This document shows positions 1 to 7,204 of a DNA stretch of 22,070 bases, piece after piece. The translations under genes and the position numbers were made by a program. Source of the DNA: Bacteroidales bacterium. GTDB lineage: Bacteria; Bacteroidota; Bacteroidia; Bacteroidales; UBA932. The stretch covers positions 1-22,070 of the forward strand of contig JAFZGK010000042.1 of the NCBI GenBank assembly GCA_017555445.1, in the 5' to 3' direction. How positions within the stretch are numbered: the stretch's first letter is position 1; every line of letters starts with the position of its first letter. The notes under the pieces are model-generated. The model had not been told where the DNA came from. It did no database searches and saw nothing but the letters and a program-made list of their open reading frames with translations.

Positions 1-1
1 C

Positions 2-601
2 AGAATGGATGTACTGACAAAGAAGACCTTTGTCCAGAGCCGTTCATTCGACGAAGTTGCGGAGCTTTCAAGGAGAGCCGGCGACATGGCTTCCTGCATT
101 CCTGCCATCCCGCCGCTCAATCCTGACAAGAAGATATATCGCGTTTCAAGCCGTTTCGGCTACAGGTCTGACCCGTTCACCGGCAAGTCCCGCAGACATA
201 CAGGTATTGACTTCGCCCTTCAGCCAGGCTATCCTATCTATGCTACCGGAGACGGAGTGGTCGAGTCGGTTCGAAATGATTTCTATGGATATGGAAATCA
301 GGTGCTTATAGATCATGGCTTCGGATACAAGACAAGATATGCCCACCTTAAGGGAATCAATGTTTCAGAGGGCATGACCGTCAAGAGAGGAGAAATGATC
401 GGTACCAGCGGCAACTCAGGAAGATCGTCAGGTCCACACCTCCATTACGAGGTCATCTACAGGAATCAGCATATGAATCCGTCAAATTATTTCGATCTTG
501 AGATCACAACTGAGGAATATGCTACGATGGTGAAGAATACGGAGTCAGCATCAGATAACATCACCCTCCATCCTTCTCATCAGAAATCAAGGAAGAGATA
601 A
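2..601 (+). CDS. M23 family metallopeptidase (LytM type), 5' end outside window
   Basis: Zinc peptidase of the peptidoglycan-hydrolase M23 family, expected to act in the periplasm on peptide cross-links. Numbering from the first in-window Met (position 5), the M23 domain spans about residues 45-160. All catalytic and metal positions are present: H65 and D69 (HTGID), H114 (YAHL) and H145/H147 (HLH). The frame is open to the window edge and the first 40 residues resemble the middle of the family (a segment just before the catalytic domain), with no signal or membrane anchor. The true start is therefore probably upstream, and the Met at position 5 is internal. The stop overlaps the next start (TAATG), so the two peptidase genes are translationally coupled. 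The last 30 residues are polar and basic (ends KSRKR). Confidence 0.9.
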   Translation, partial: RMDVLTKKTFVQSRSFDEVAELSRRAGDMASCIPAIPPLNPDKKIYRVSSRFGYRSDPFTGKSRRHTGIDFALQPGYPIYATGDGVVESVRNDFYGYGNQVLIDHGFGYKTRYAHLKGINVSEGMTVKRGEMIGTSGNSGRSSGPHLHYEVIYRNQHMNPSNYFDLEITTEEYATMVKNTESASDNITLHPSHQKSRKR

Positions 602-1551
602 TGAGCGGTAAGTACATATTCGATAAGGATAACTACAAGTTCAAGAAGGCAAAGACATCAGTGTGGGCGGTCATTCGCAAGATACTGATGTTTTTTGTGG
701 GTACTCTGTCCATGGCAGTTCTATATTACGTGATTTTTGCTCTGGTATTCAGTACTGAAGAGGAAAGACGCTTAAGGCAGGAGAACAGACTTTTTGAAAA
801 GGAGATTCCTGAACTTGAGAAGAAGGAAAAACTGCTGGCTGATGTGGTAGAAGGCCTCAAGATCAAGGATGACGGTATTTATGAGGAGGTGTTCCATACA
901 TCTGCTCCGAGCATGGACCGTTTTGCCACAGGAAGTGATCTGGAAGCTTTGGACTCGATTCCTGTGCCAGATATAACCAAGCTTTCTGCCAGCAGGCTTG
1001 CGGCATTGAAGCAGGGTGCGGATTCTGTCGAGGCCAATTTCCAGGCAATCATGAAGACTATCACTGATTCAGGATTTGTTATGCCTCCGATGACTCATCC
1101 TTTCGAGACGTTCTCTTATGCTCAGACCGGTGCCTCTGTGGGAAACAAGATAAATCCTTTCTACAAGGTGAACATGACCCATAACGGGCTTGACCTTATA
1201 GCTCCGGAGGGAGTTGCTGTGCTTGCAGCTGCTGATGGTGTGGTAAAGGAAGTGGTGAAGTCAACCAAGGGTCTTGGAAATGTGGTGGTCATAGATCATG
1301 GCAACGGATATGTGACACGTTATGCCCATCTGGCTGATGTCGTTGCCCGTAAGGGAAGAAAGGTAAAGAGAGGAACAAAGATAGGTAATGTGGGTGTTTC
1401 TGGAAATTCCTTCGCGCCGCATCTCCATTATGAGGTTCATAGAGATACGCTTGTACTGGATCCGGTACACTATCTTTTTGCATCTGTGACGCCGGAAGCG
1501 TATCTCAATATGGTTATAATGTCCGTAAGTGCTGGACAATCAATGGATTGA
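601..1551 (+). CDS. Membrane-anchored M23 family metallopeptidase
   Basis: Second peptidoglycan-type zinc peptidase, 316 aa, about the usual full length for Bacteroidales members. Visible layout: a basic N-terminus, one membrane segment at about residues 22-50, a charged coiled-coil stretch at about 52-90, a linker, then the M23 domain at about 180-295. H194/D198 (HNGLD), H243 (YAHL) and H274/H276 (HLH) are intact, so it should be an active enzyme rather than an EnvC/NlpD-type activator. It overlaps the preceding peptidase gene by one base and is followed after 7 nt by a MerR-type gene. The pair looks like a tandem duplication that has diverged outside the catalytic core. Its exact substrate bond cannot be told from sequence. 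Confidence 0.92.
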   Translation: MSGKYIFDKDNYKFKKAKTSVWAVIRKILMFFVGTLSMAVLYYVIFALVFSTEEERRLRQENRLFEKEIPELEKKEKLLADVVEGLKIKDDGIYEEVFHTSAPSMDRFATGSDLEALDSIPVPDITKLSASRLAALKQGADSVEANFQAIMKTITDSGFVMPPMTHPFETFSYAQTGASVGNKINPFYKVNMTHNGLDLIAPEGVAVLAAADGVVKEVVKSTKGLGNVVVIDHGNGYVTRYAHLADVVARKGRKVKRGTKIGNVGVSGNSFAPHLHYEVHRDTLVLDPVHYLFASVTPEAYLNMVIMSVSAGQSMD

Positions 1552-1558
1552 TATTTAT

Positions 1559-1876
1559 ATGGAAAAGTATCTGTATACCATCGGCGAGGTTGCCGAAATC
1601 CTGGGTGAGAGCACGTCTCTCGTCCGTTTCTGGGCAAATGAGTTCCCTAAATTCATCAAGCCTCAGAGAAATGCCAAGGGAAACCGCCTCTTTACAAAGG
1701 AGGATGTGGAGACATTCAAGCACATACATCTTCTTGTGAAGGTCGAGGGTATGACGCTCGAAGGTGCCGCAAAGAGACTGAAGGGCGACAGAAAGGAAGT
1801 GATAACCAAGGCCAAGGTGCTTGATTCCCTCAAGTCCATCCGTCAGCAGCTTGCTGAAATTCGCGAAACGCTATGA
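1559..1876 (+). CDS. MerR family transcriptional regulator (small)
   Basis: A 105-aa protein with a MerR-type winged helix-turn-helix at residues 5-75: the helix around IGEVAEILGESTSLVRFW, a basic wing (residues 36-44) and the second helix pair with LFTKEDVETF. The remaining C-terminus is a short helix (KSIRQQLAEIRE) that could dimerise. There is no sensor domain and no cysteine, so it does not look like a metal- or thiol-sensing MerR. I chose the ATG at 1559 because homologues start just before the helix-turn-helix; an in-frame ATG at 1529 would overlap the peptidase gene. Its stop overlaps the Nif3-like start (ATGA). Such small MerR proteins are common beside cell-envelope peptidases in Bacteroidetes; the target is unknown. 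Confidence 0.85.
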   Translation: MEKYLYTIGEVAEILGESTSLVRFWANEFPKFIKPQRNAKGNRLFTKEDVETFKHIHLLVKVEGMTLEGAAKRLKGDRKEVITKAKVLDSLKSIRQQLAEIRETL

Positions 1877-2649
1877 AAGTAAAGGATATAATATCTGTTA
1901 TAGAAGAGTTTGCGCCTCTTTCCATTCAGGAAAGCTGGGATAACAGCGGACTGTGTGTGGGTTCTCCTGAAGATGAGGTCAGCTCAGTACTTCTTGGACT
2001 GGACTGCACTCCGGCTCTTGTAGATGAGGCCGTTGCCTGTGGTGCGGATATGATTGTGACCCATCATCCGTTGATATTCAAGGGAGTGAAGAAGATATCT
2101 CCCGAAGATCAGACAGGAGAGGCGATCATAAAGGCTATCAGAGCCGGTATCAGCATCTATGCGGCTCATACCAGTGCGGACAAGGTGCTCGCCGGAGTAA
2201 GCGGTGCAATGGCTGCAAGGCTTGGACTCAGGAATGTGAGGATTCTTGATGAGGATGGTGAAGGAACAGGATTGGGAACAGTGGGCGAATTTCAGACTCC
2301 GATGACGGCAGACGAAGCTGTAGCTTATGTGAAGGAAAGATTCGGTCTTAAGGTCGTGAAGACTTCCAGACCTCTTGAAGGAAAGATAGAGACAGTAGCA
2401 ATGTGCGGTGGTTCAGGAGGTTCCCTCATCGGTGCAGCGATGAAGTCAGGTGCCCAGCTTTACATCAGCGGTGACATCTCATATCATAATTTTTTCACTG
2501 AACCGGGCTTCATGATAATGGATATAGGCCATTATGAAAGTGAAATAGAGATAGTTGATATTTTATTTTCTTTGATAAGGAAAAAATTTCCTACCTTTGC
2601 GGTTCGCATAACTCAGAATGTAAATAGTAACCCGATATATTATTTTTAA
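1873..2649 (+). CDS. Nif3-like dinuclear metal centre protein
   Basis: Member of the NIF3/YbgI family, which forms hexameric toroids with a two-metal site and is often annotated as GTP cyclohydrolase I type 2, although the function is uncertain. Metal-ligand motifs are present: H64/H65 in THHPLIF, H99 and D103 in the HTSADKV segment, and H220/E224 in GHYESE. The length (258 aa) matches the short E. coli YbgI form; it lacks the roughly 100-residue middle insertion seen in YqfO-type members. It overlaps the MerR gene by 4 nt and ends 5 nt before the zinc-ribbon gene, an association often seen in Bacteroidetes. The last codons also carry a promoter-like element for the next gene. Confidence 0.9.
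   Translation: MKVKDIISVIEEFAPLSIQESWDNSGLCVGSPEDEVSSVLLGLDCTPALVDEAVACGADMIVTHHPLIFKGVKKISPEDQTGEAIIKAIRAGISIYAAHTSADKVLAGVSGAMAARLGLRNVRILDEDGEGTGLGTVGEFQTPMTADEAVAYVKERFGLKVVKTSRPLEGKIETVAMCGGSGGSLIGAAMKSGAQLYISGDISYHNFFTEPGFMIMDIGHYESEIEIVDILFSLIRKKFPTFAVRITQNVNSNPIYYF
2592..2599 (+). promoter_or_regulatory. Probable internal promoter for the zinc-ribbon gene
   Basis: TACCTTTG matches the Bacteroidetes -7 consensus TAnnTTTG and is followed by GC, as is common. A TTTG lies at 2571-2574, but the spacer is 17 nt instead of the usual 19-21. The element sits in the last codons of the Nif3-like gene and would give a leader of about 50 nt before the ATG at 2655, which could uncouple the zinc-ribbon and dnaB genes from the upstream run. 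Confidence 0.5.
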
Positions 2650-2654
2650 GCGAT

Positions 2655-3464
2655 ATGGCTAAAAAGACAAAGAAATTTGAGACTCCGATCGACCAGAGAG
2701 AGACCTTCGTATCCATCAGGAAGAGCTTTGCCGATTCGGATCTTTCAGTAGGTGAGAAACTTAAGACTCTTTATGAGCTCCAGAAGGCTGATACAGAGAT
2801 CGACAAGATCCTCCAGCTCAGAGGTGAGCTTCCAGTTGAGGTAGAGAATCTCGAGACAGAGATTGCAGAGCTCAAGTCGAAGGCTGCACGTATGGCTGAG
2901 ATGGTAGAGGAGTACAATCACTTCATCACAGAGAACAAGCACAACATCACAGAGTGCGACGATCAGATCGAGAGATATAAGGCTCAGCTCGAGAACATCG
3001 CAAACAGCCGTGAGTACGACTCCCTCAATAAGGAGATCGAGAATCAGGGACTCCTCAGACAGATCGCTGAGAAGAACATCAACGAGGCAAAGGAGCGTAT
3101 CTTCGAGAAGAAGAACGACCTCGAGGTTGTAAAGGAGAAGATCGCTGTCAGAACAGATGACCTCAAGGCGAAGAAAGAAGAACTCGAGACTATCGTAGAG
3201 TCTACTGCAAAGGAGGAGGAGCAGCTCCGTGCAAACAGAGAGGCTTGTGCAGAGAAGATCGATGCGAGAACAATGAGCGCATACAACCATATCCGCAAGA
3301 GCTGCAACAATCAGCTTGCAGTTGTGCCGGTATTCAATGCCAACTCTTGTGGCGGCTGCTTCAACGTGATCGCTCCTCAGAGACTTATCGACATCGCTTC
3401 AAACAGAAAGATGATCATCTGCGAATACTGCGGAAGAATCATTGTCAATCCGGATTTCGAATAA
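2655..3464 (+). CDS. Coiled-coil protein with C-terminal C4 zinc ribbon
   Basis: A 269-aa cytosolic protein. Residues about 35-205 are a long, highly charged coiled coil rich in E, K, L and R. The C-terminus is a C4 zinc ribbon with C232/C235 (CGGC) and C256/C259 (CEYC), of the PF02591 type. The family is widespread in Bacteroidetes and Actinobacteria, usually next to the Nif3-like gene as here, and is suspected of binding nucleic acid; no reaction is known. Codon use is strikingly uniform (GAG, ATC and AAG dominate), which suggests strong expression. It has its own promoter candidate upstream and sits 9 nt before dnaB. Confidence 0.88.
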   Translation: MAKKTKKFETPIDQRETFVSIRKSFADSDLSVGEKLKTLYELQKADTEIDKILQLRGELPVEVENLETEIAELKSKAARMAEMVEEYNHFITENKHNITECDDQIERYKAQLENIANSREYDSLNKEIENQGLLRQIAEKNINEAKERIFEKKNDLEVVKEKIAVRTDDLKAKKEELETIVESTAKEEEQLRANREACAEKIDARTMSAYNHIRKSCNNQLAVVPVFNANSCGGCFNVIAPQRLIDIASNRKMIICEYCGRIIVNPDFE

Positions 3465-3473
3465 TCTGACATT

Positions 3474-4952
3474 ATGGCTGACGAGGGAAAGAAAAAACCG
3501 GTCAGAAGGAAGAATACATCCGTAAACTTGGATACACTTGGGCTTGAGATGGGAAACAGACCGCCTCAAGCTCTTGATGTTGAAGAAGCTGTACTCGGAG
3601 CCCTTCTGATTGAGCCGAACTGTATCGACGAGGCTATGGATGAGCTTACGTCGAACTGTTTCTATAGCGAGAAGCACAGAATGATATTCGAGGCAATGCG
3701 TTCGCTTACCAACGAACATGTAGCCTTGGATCTTCTGTCTGTATCTCAGAAGCTCAAGTCCAACGGCAATCTTGAAATTGTCGGAGGTACCGTGGCCCTT
3801 GCCCAGCTTACTCAGAAGATCGGTGCAGCTGCACACATCGAATACTACATCCGCATTCTCAAGCAGAAATGTATCCAGAGGGAGCTCATCACTGCTTCAT
3901 ATGACATCCTCAAGTCTTCATACGATGAGTCTGTAAATGTAGATGACCTTATCGATACCGCTCAGACAAAGCTCTTTGCAGCCATTCAGAATAATGTGAA
4001 GAAGGATGTCCAGGAGATCGGAAAGGTCATCAACGATGCTCTCGATGACATTCAGAGACTTCAGGATTCTTCCGGACTCAGCGGTGTGCCTTCAGGCTTC
4101 CCGTCAATGGACAAGATCACTCTCGGATGGCAGGCTTCAGACCTTATCATCCTTGCGGCGCGTCCATCGGTCGGTAAGACGGCATTCGTGCTCAATATCG
4201 CCCGTAATGCCGCTGTGGATTTCAATATGCCTGTGGCCTTCTTCTCGCTTGAAATGCCAGCCATCCAGCTCGCCAAGCGTATGATGGTGTCCGAGACTCG
4301 TCTAAGTGCTGACAAGATCAAGGGTGGTGTGAAGCTTCTTCCGTATGAGTGGGAGCAGCTTGACATCCAGCTCAAGAGACTGGCCAGAGCACCTATATAT
4401 ATAGATGACACTCCTTCCCTTCCGGTAATGGAGTTCCGTTCGAAGGTGAAGAAGCTCGTGAAGCAGAAAGGTGTCCGCCTTATCGTTGTCGACTACCTTC
4501 AGCTCATGCAGGGACCGGCCGAACTCCGCGGAATGCGTGAACAGGAAGTCGCAGCTATTTCACGTACCCTCAAGGCTACTGCAAAGGAGATGAATGTGCC
4601 TATCATAGCGCTGTCCCAGCTCTCACGTCAGTCGGAGAACCGTCAGGGCAGCAACCGCCGTCCTCAGCTGAGCGACCTTCGCGAGTCTGGATCAATCGAG
4701 CAGGATGCAGATATGGTAATATTCATCCATCGTTATGACTATCAGGGTCTTTCTGAGAATCCTGATGATGTTGGAAGAACACAGATCATCATCGCCAAGC
4801 ATCGTAACGGTGCCATCGCCGACATAGACATGCGCTTCCGTGCAGACGAGGTGCGTTTTGTTGATGATCAGGAAAGCCTTGTAAATCAGGCTGATGCAAT
4901 GCCGGTTGGTTCTGCGATGAATGACGATTTCGTTACAAATGATTTCGCATAG
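3474..4952 (+). CDS. dnaB: Replicative DNA helicase DnaB
   Basis: Hexameric 5'-3' helicase that unwinds the fork and recruits primase. The 492-aa length is within the usual range. The N-terminal helical primase-interaction domain is at about residues 30-135 (QALDVEEAVLGALL), then a linker, then the RecA-like motor from about 195. The Walker A motif is at 230-237 (RPSVGKTA), the Walker B aspartate is D340 in VVDYLQLM, and the family signatures SQLSRQ and LRESGSIEQDAD follow. No intein interrupts it. The first 30 residues (basic, KKKPVRRK) are variable in the family. It lies between the zinc-ribbon gene and a DUF3108 gene, with only 1 nt before the latter. Confidence 0.97.
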   Translation: MADEGKKKPVRRKNTSVNLDTLGLEMGNRPPQALDVEEAVLGALLIEPNCIDEAMDELTSNCFYSEKHRMIFEAMRSLTNEHVALDLLSVSQKLKSNGNLEIVGGTVALAQLTQKIGAAAHIEYYIRILKQKCIQRELITASYDILKSSYDESVNVDDLIDTAQTKLFAAIQNNVKKDVQEIGKVINDALDDIQRLQDSSGLSGVPSGFPSMDKITLGWQASDLIILAARPSVGKTAFVLNIARNAAVDFNMPVAFFSLEMPAIQLAKRMMVSETRLSADKIKGGVKLLPYEWEQLDIQLKRLARAPIYIDDTPSLPVMEFRSKVKKLVKQKGVRLIVVDYLQLMQGPAELRGMREQEVAAISRTLKATAKEMNVPIIALSQLSRQSENRQGSNRRPQLSDLRESGSIEQDADMVIFIHRYDYQGLSENPDDVGRTQIIIAKHRNGAIADIDMRFRADEVRFVDDQESLVNQADAMPVGSAMNDDFVTNDFA

Positions 4953-4953
4953 A

Positions 4954-5850
4954 ATGAATCTGATCTACAAGTATATAGTAAGTCTCCTGTCCGTGTGTAT
5001 GGCCGTGCTGCCGTCGCATGCACAGGAGATTTCCGATACATTGAAGAAGTCTGCCTGCATTCCGGTGAGGACTGTTTCTGAAGACAAGCTTGCATATCAG
5101 TCAGGGGAGAGACTCGACTTCATCCTTCATTATGAACTCGGCGCCATCCGCACGGATGTGGCAAATGCTTCTGTAAGCCTTGATAATAAGGTCTTTAACG
5201 GACAGGAAGTGTTTCATGTTGCAGTGGAAGGAAAGACCATCAAGATCTACGACTTCTTCTTCAAGATAAGGGAAGACTTCCAGTCATGGTTCACGAGGGA
5301 CGGACTAAAGCCTCTCAAATTTACGCGTGACACCTATGAAGGACGCTACCATGCTACCAACGATTATGTCTACAACTGGAACGCTGCAGAACCATATATA
5401 GCGGCTGATGTATATTCCAGCAGCAAAGGCAAGGGACGCAAGCAGCTGGAACTTCCTCTTGATCCATGTACCTTCGATCTCCCGGCTCTTTTCTTTTATG
5501 CCAGGAATATGGACATCGATGTGGTCGAGCCCGGTAAGAAATACCCGATGACCTTTGCAATAGATGATGAAGTCTATCATGTCTACTTTGTACTTTATGG
5601 CAGAGAAACCATCGATGTAAAGGGTCTAGGTAAAGTCAAGGCTATAAAGTTTGCAGCTAAACTTGTTGCAGGCGAGATATTTACGGGAGAAACAGATATG
5701 ATGATCTGGGTCTCTGATGATGAAAACAGGGTACCGGTATATTTTGAAGCTCCTGTAAGGGTGGGAGCCGGCGCTGGACGACTTCAGGGTTATTCCGGAC
5801 TGAAGCATCCGTTTACAGCTTTGATCGAGCCGGAAGTTAAAAAGAAATAA
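4954..5850 (+). CDS. DUF3108 domain-containing exported protein
   Basis: A 298-aa protein with a clear signal peptide (residues 1-24: basic start, hydrophobic core, SHAQ cleavage site) followed by a beta-rich domain like DUF3108, recognised from the opening pattern (AYQSGERLDFILHYELG) and the later YVYNW, PLDPCTFDLPALFFYAR and ENRVPVYFEAP segments. Members are periplasmic or envelope proteins of unknown function, common in Bacteroidetes. I chose the ATG at 4954 because it begins the signal peptide directly; the in-frame ATGs at 4921 and 4939 lie inside dnaB and would put non-signal residues in front. It follows the dnaB stop by 1 nt and precedes rseC by 1 nt. Confidence 0.85.
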   Translation: MNLIYKYIVSLLSVCMAVLPSHAQEISDTLKKSACIPVRTVSEDKLAYQSGERLDFILHYELGAIRTDVANASVSLDNKVFNGQEVFHVAVEGKTIKIYDFFFKIREDFQSWFTRDGLKPLKFTRDTYEGRYHATNDYVYNWNAAEPYIAADVYSSSKGKGRKQLELPLDPCTFDLPALFFYARNMDIDVVEPGKKYPMTFAIDDEVYHVYFVLYGRETIDVKGLGKVKAIKFAAKLVAGEIFTGETDMMIWVSDDENRVPVYFEAPVRVGAGAGRLQGYSGLKHPFTALIEPEVKKK

Positions 5851-5851
5851 G

Positions 5852-6274
5852 ATGGCAAAGAAGAATGAGATAGCCCATCCGGGCAGGATTGTGGAAATCG
5901 ACAAGGATTTCACGACTGTTGAGATCACAGTTTCATCAGCATGTTCGTCATGTCATGCAAAGGGTCTTTGCGGCATGTCTGAGCAGGAAGACAAGATAAT
6001 AATGGTACCGACCGATCCATATACGGAGCGCAAGGTGGGAGATGAAGTGACAGTCAAGACAAAGATGACCATGGGCTTGAAGGCTGTGTGGCTATCTTAT
6101 GTTGTTCCGTTAGCGGTTTTATTGATTTTAATATTATCTTTGTCTACGATTTTCGAGAGCGACTATCTTACAGGTCTTGTCTCGATTGCAGGAGTTGCGT
6201 TATATTACTTTGGCATCTGGCTTTTCAGGGACAGACTGTCAAACGAGTTCGTGTTTTATATTGACAACAACTAA
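5852..6274 (+). CDS. RseC/MucC family positive regulator (SoxR-reducing type)
   Basis: A 140-aa inner-membrane protein of the RseC family. It has a small N-terminal beta domain with the cysteine motif C31-x2-C34-x5-C40 (ACSSCHAKGLCGM), then two membrane helices at about residues 75-95 and 103-125. The position immediately before rnfB is the standard Bacteroidetes arrangement; in enterobacteria RseC works with the Rsx/Rnf complex to reduce SoxR, and there is no SoxR here, so its partner is probably Rnf itself. Its membrane-helix codons (TTA, ATT) are more AT-rich than those of the neighbours and include a -7-like TATCTTTG at 6135-6142. Confidence 0.88.
   Translation: MAKKNEIAHPGRIVEIDKDFTTVEITVSSACSSCHAKGLCGMSEQEDKIIMVPTDPYTERKVGDEVTVKTKMTMGLKAVWLSYVVPLAVLLILILSLSTIFESDYLTGLVSIAGVALYYFGIWLFRDRLSNEFVFYIDNN
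6135..6142 (+). promoter_or_regulatory. Possible -7 element upstream of rnfB
   Basis: TATCTTTG fits TAnnTTTG and lies in a locally AT-rich stretch within the rseC coding region, about 145 nt before rnfB. No TTTG at the right distance upstream was found, so this is only a candidate internal promoter for the rnf genes. Confidence 0.25.
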
Positions 6275-6286
6275 ACAACTAAAATA

Positions 6287-7201
6287 ATGACTACAACAAT
6301 TATCTGGACTATTGCAATCCTTACCGTTCTCGGTGTGGTTCTCGCAGTTGTCCTCTACTTTGTGGCTGAAAAGTTCAAGGTTGAGGAAGATCCGAGAATC
6401 GACGAGGTGGAGAAGGTATTGCCTGGTGCAAACTGCGGTGGTTGCGGACAGGCCGGCTGTCGCGCCTTCGCTCAGTTCTGCGTCGAGTCGTCTCCGAATC
6501 TGGACAAATGCTTCTGTCCTGTAGGAGGCAATGAAGGTATGCAGAAGGTTGCTGCTGTTCTCGGTGTCGAGGTTGCCGCAAAGGAACCTATGGTCGCTGT
6601 GGTACGTTGCAACGGATCTTGCGAGAATCGTCCTCGTACAAACGAGTACGGCGGTTATCAGTCTTGCCGTGTGAAGGCTGCTCTTTACAGCGGTGACACA
6701 GGATGTTCATTCGGATGTCTCGGCTGCGGTGACTGTGTGGCTGCCTGCCAGTTCGGTGCGATCACAATGGATCCTGCTACAGGTCTTCCTGTCGTTGACG
6801 AGGAGAAGTGTACAGCCTGCGGTGCCTGTGTGAAGGCTTGCCCTAAGAATGTGATCGAGCTTCGCAACAAGGGACGCAAGAACATGCGTGTCTACGTTTC
6901 ATGCATCAACAAGGATAAGGGTGCAGTGGCTCGCAAGGCATGTAAGGCTGCATGTATCGGTTGCAGCAAGTGTGCAAAGGTATGTCCGTTTGAGGCTATC
7001 ACTGTCGAGAATAATGTAGCTTATATCGACTTCACAAAGTGCAAGCTTTGTAAGAAGTGTGTGGCTGAGTGTCCTACAGGTGCAATCCACGCTGTGAATT
7101 TCCCTGTAATCAAACCGAAGCCAGCACCAGCAGAGGCCCCTGCAGCTGCTCCGGCAGCGACTGAGGCTGTAGTTGAGAAACCTAAAACAACGGAGGAATA
7201 A
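6287..7201 (+). CDS. rnfB: Rnf complex electron-transfer subunit RnfB
   Basis: The iron-sulfur entry subunit of the Rnf complex, which takes electrons from ferredoxin. 304 aa. One N-terminal membrane helix (residues 5-27) anchors it. A 4Fe-4S domain of the CGGCGxxGC type follows (C50, C53, C58, C75). Four ferredoxin-type clusters come next: C144/147/150 with C233, C175/178/181 with C154, C223/226/229 with C185-type pairing ambiguous in detail, and C252/255/258/262. Five [4Fe-4S] clusters in total are thus supported, more than the three of E. coli RsxB. The last 30 residues are a Pro/Ala/Glu-rich tail. It is 12 nt after rseC; no Shine-Dalgarno precedes it. Confidence 0.96.
   Translation: MTTTIIWTIAILTVLGVVLAVVLYFVAEKFKVEEDPRIDEVEKVLPGANCGGCGQAGCRAFAQFCVESSPNLDKCFCPVGGNEGMQKVAAVLGVEVAAKEPMVAVVRCNGSCENRPRTNEYGGYQSCRVKAALYSGDTGCSFGCLGCGDCVAACQFGAITMDPATGLPVVDEEKCTACGACVKACPKNVIELRNKGRKNMRVYVSCINKDKGAVARKACKAACIGCSKCAKVCPFEAITVENNVAYIDFTKCKLCKKCVAECPTGAIHAVNFPVIKPKPAPAEAPAAAPAATEAVVEKPKTTEE
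7192..7196 (+). promoter_or_regulatory. Shine-Dalgarno site for rnfC
   Basis: GGAGG, 8 nt before the rnfC ATG, overlapping the last codons of rnfB (Glu-Glu-stop). Notable because Bacteroidetes genes seldom use such sites; see also rnfG, rnfE and rnfA. Confidence 0.7.
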
Positions 7202-7204
7202 GAT

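Noticed and set aside
2745..3290. 181-codon minus-strand frame opposite the coiled-coil gene
   Set aside because: Very Leu-rich composition comes from reading GAG/AAG-rich coiled-coil codons backwards (CTC/CTT).
4921..4953. Earlier start for the DUF3108 gene inside dnaB
   Set aside because: It would place 11 non-signal residues before the signal peptide; the ATG at 4954 follows the dnaB stop directly.
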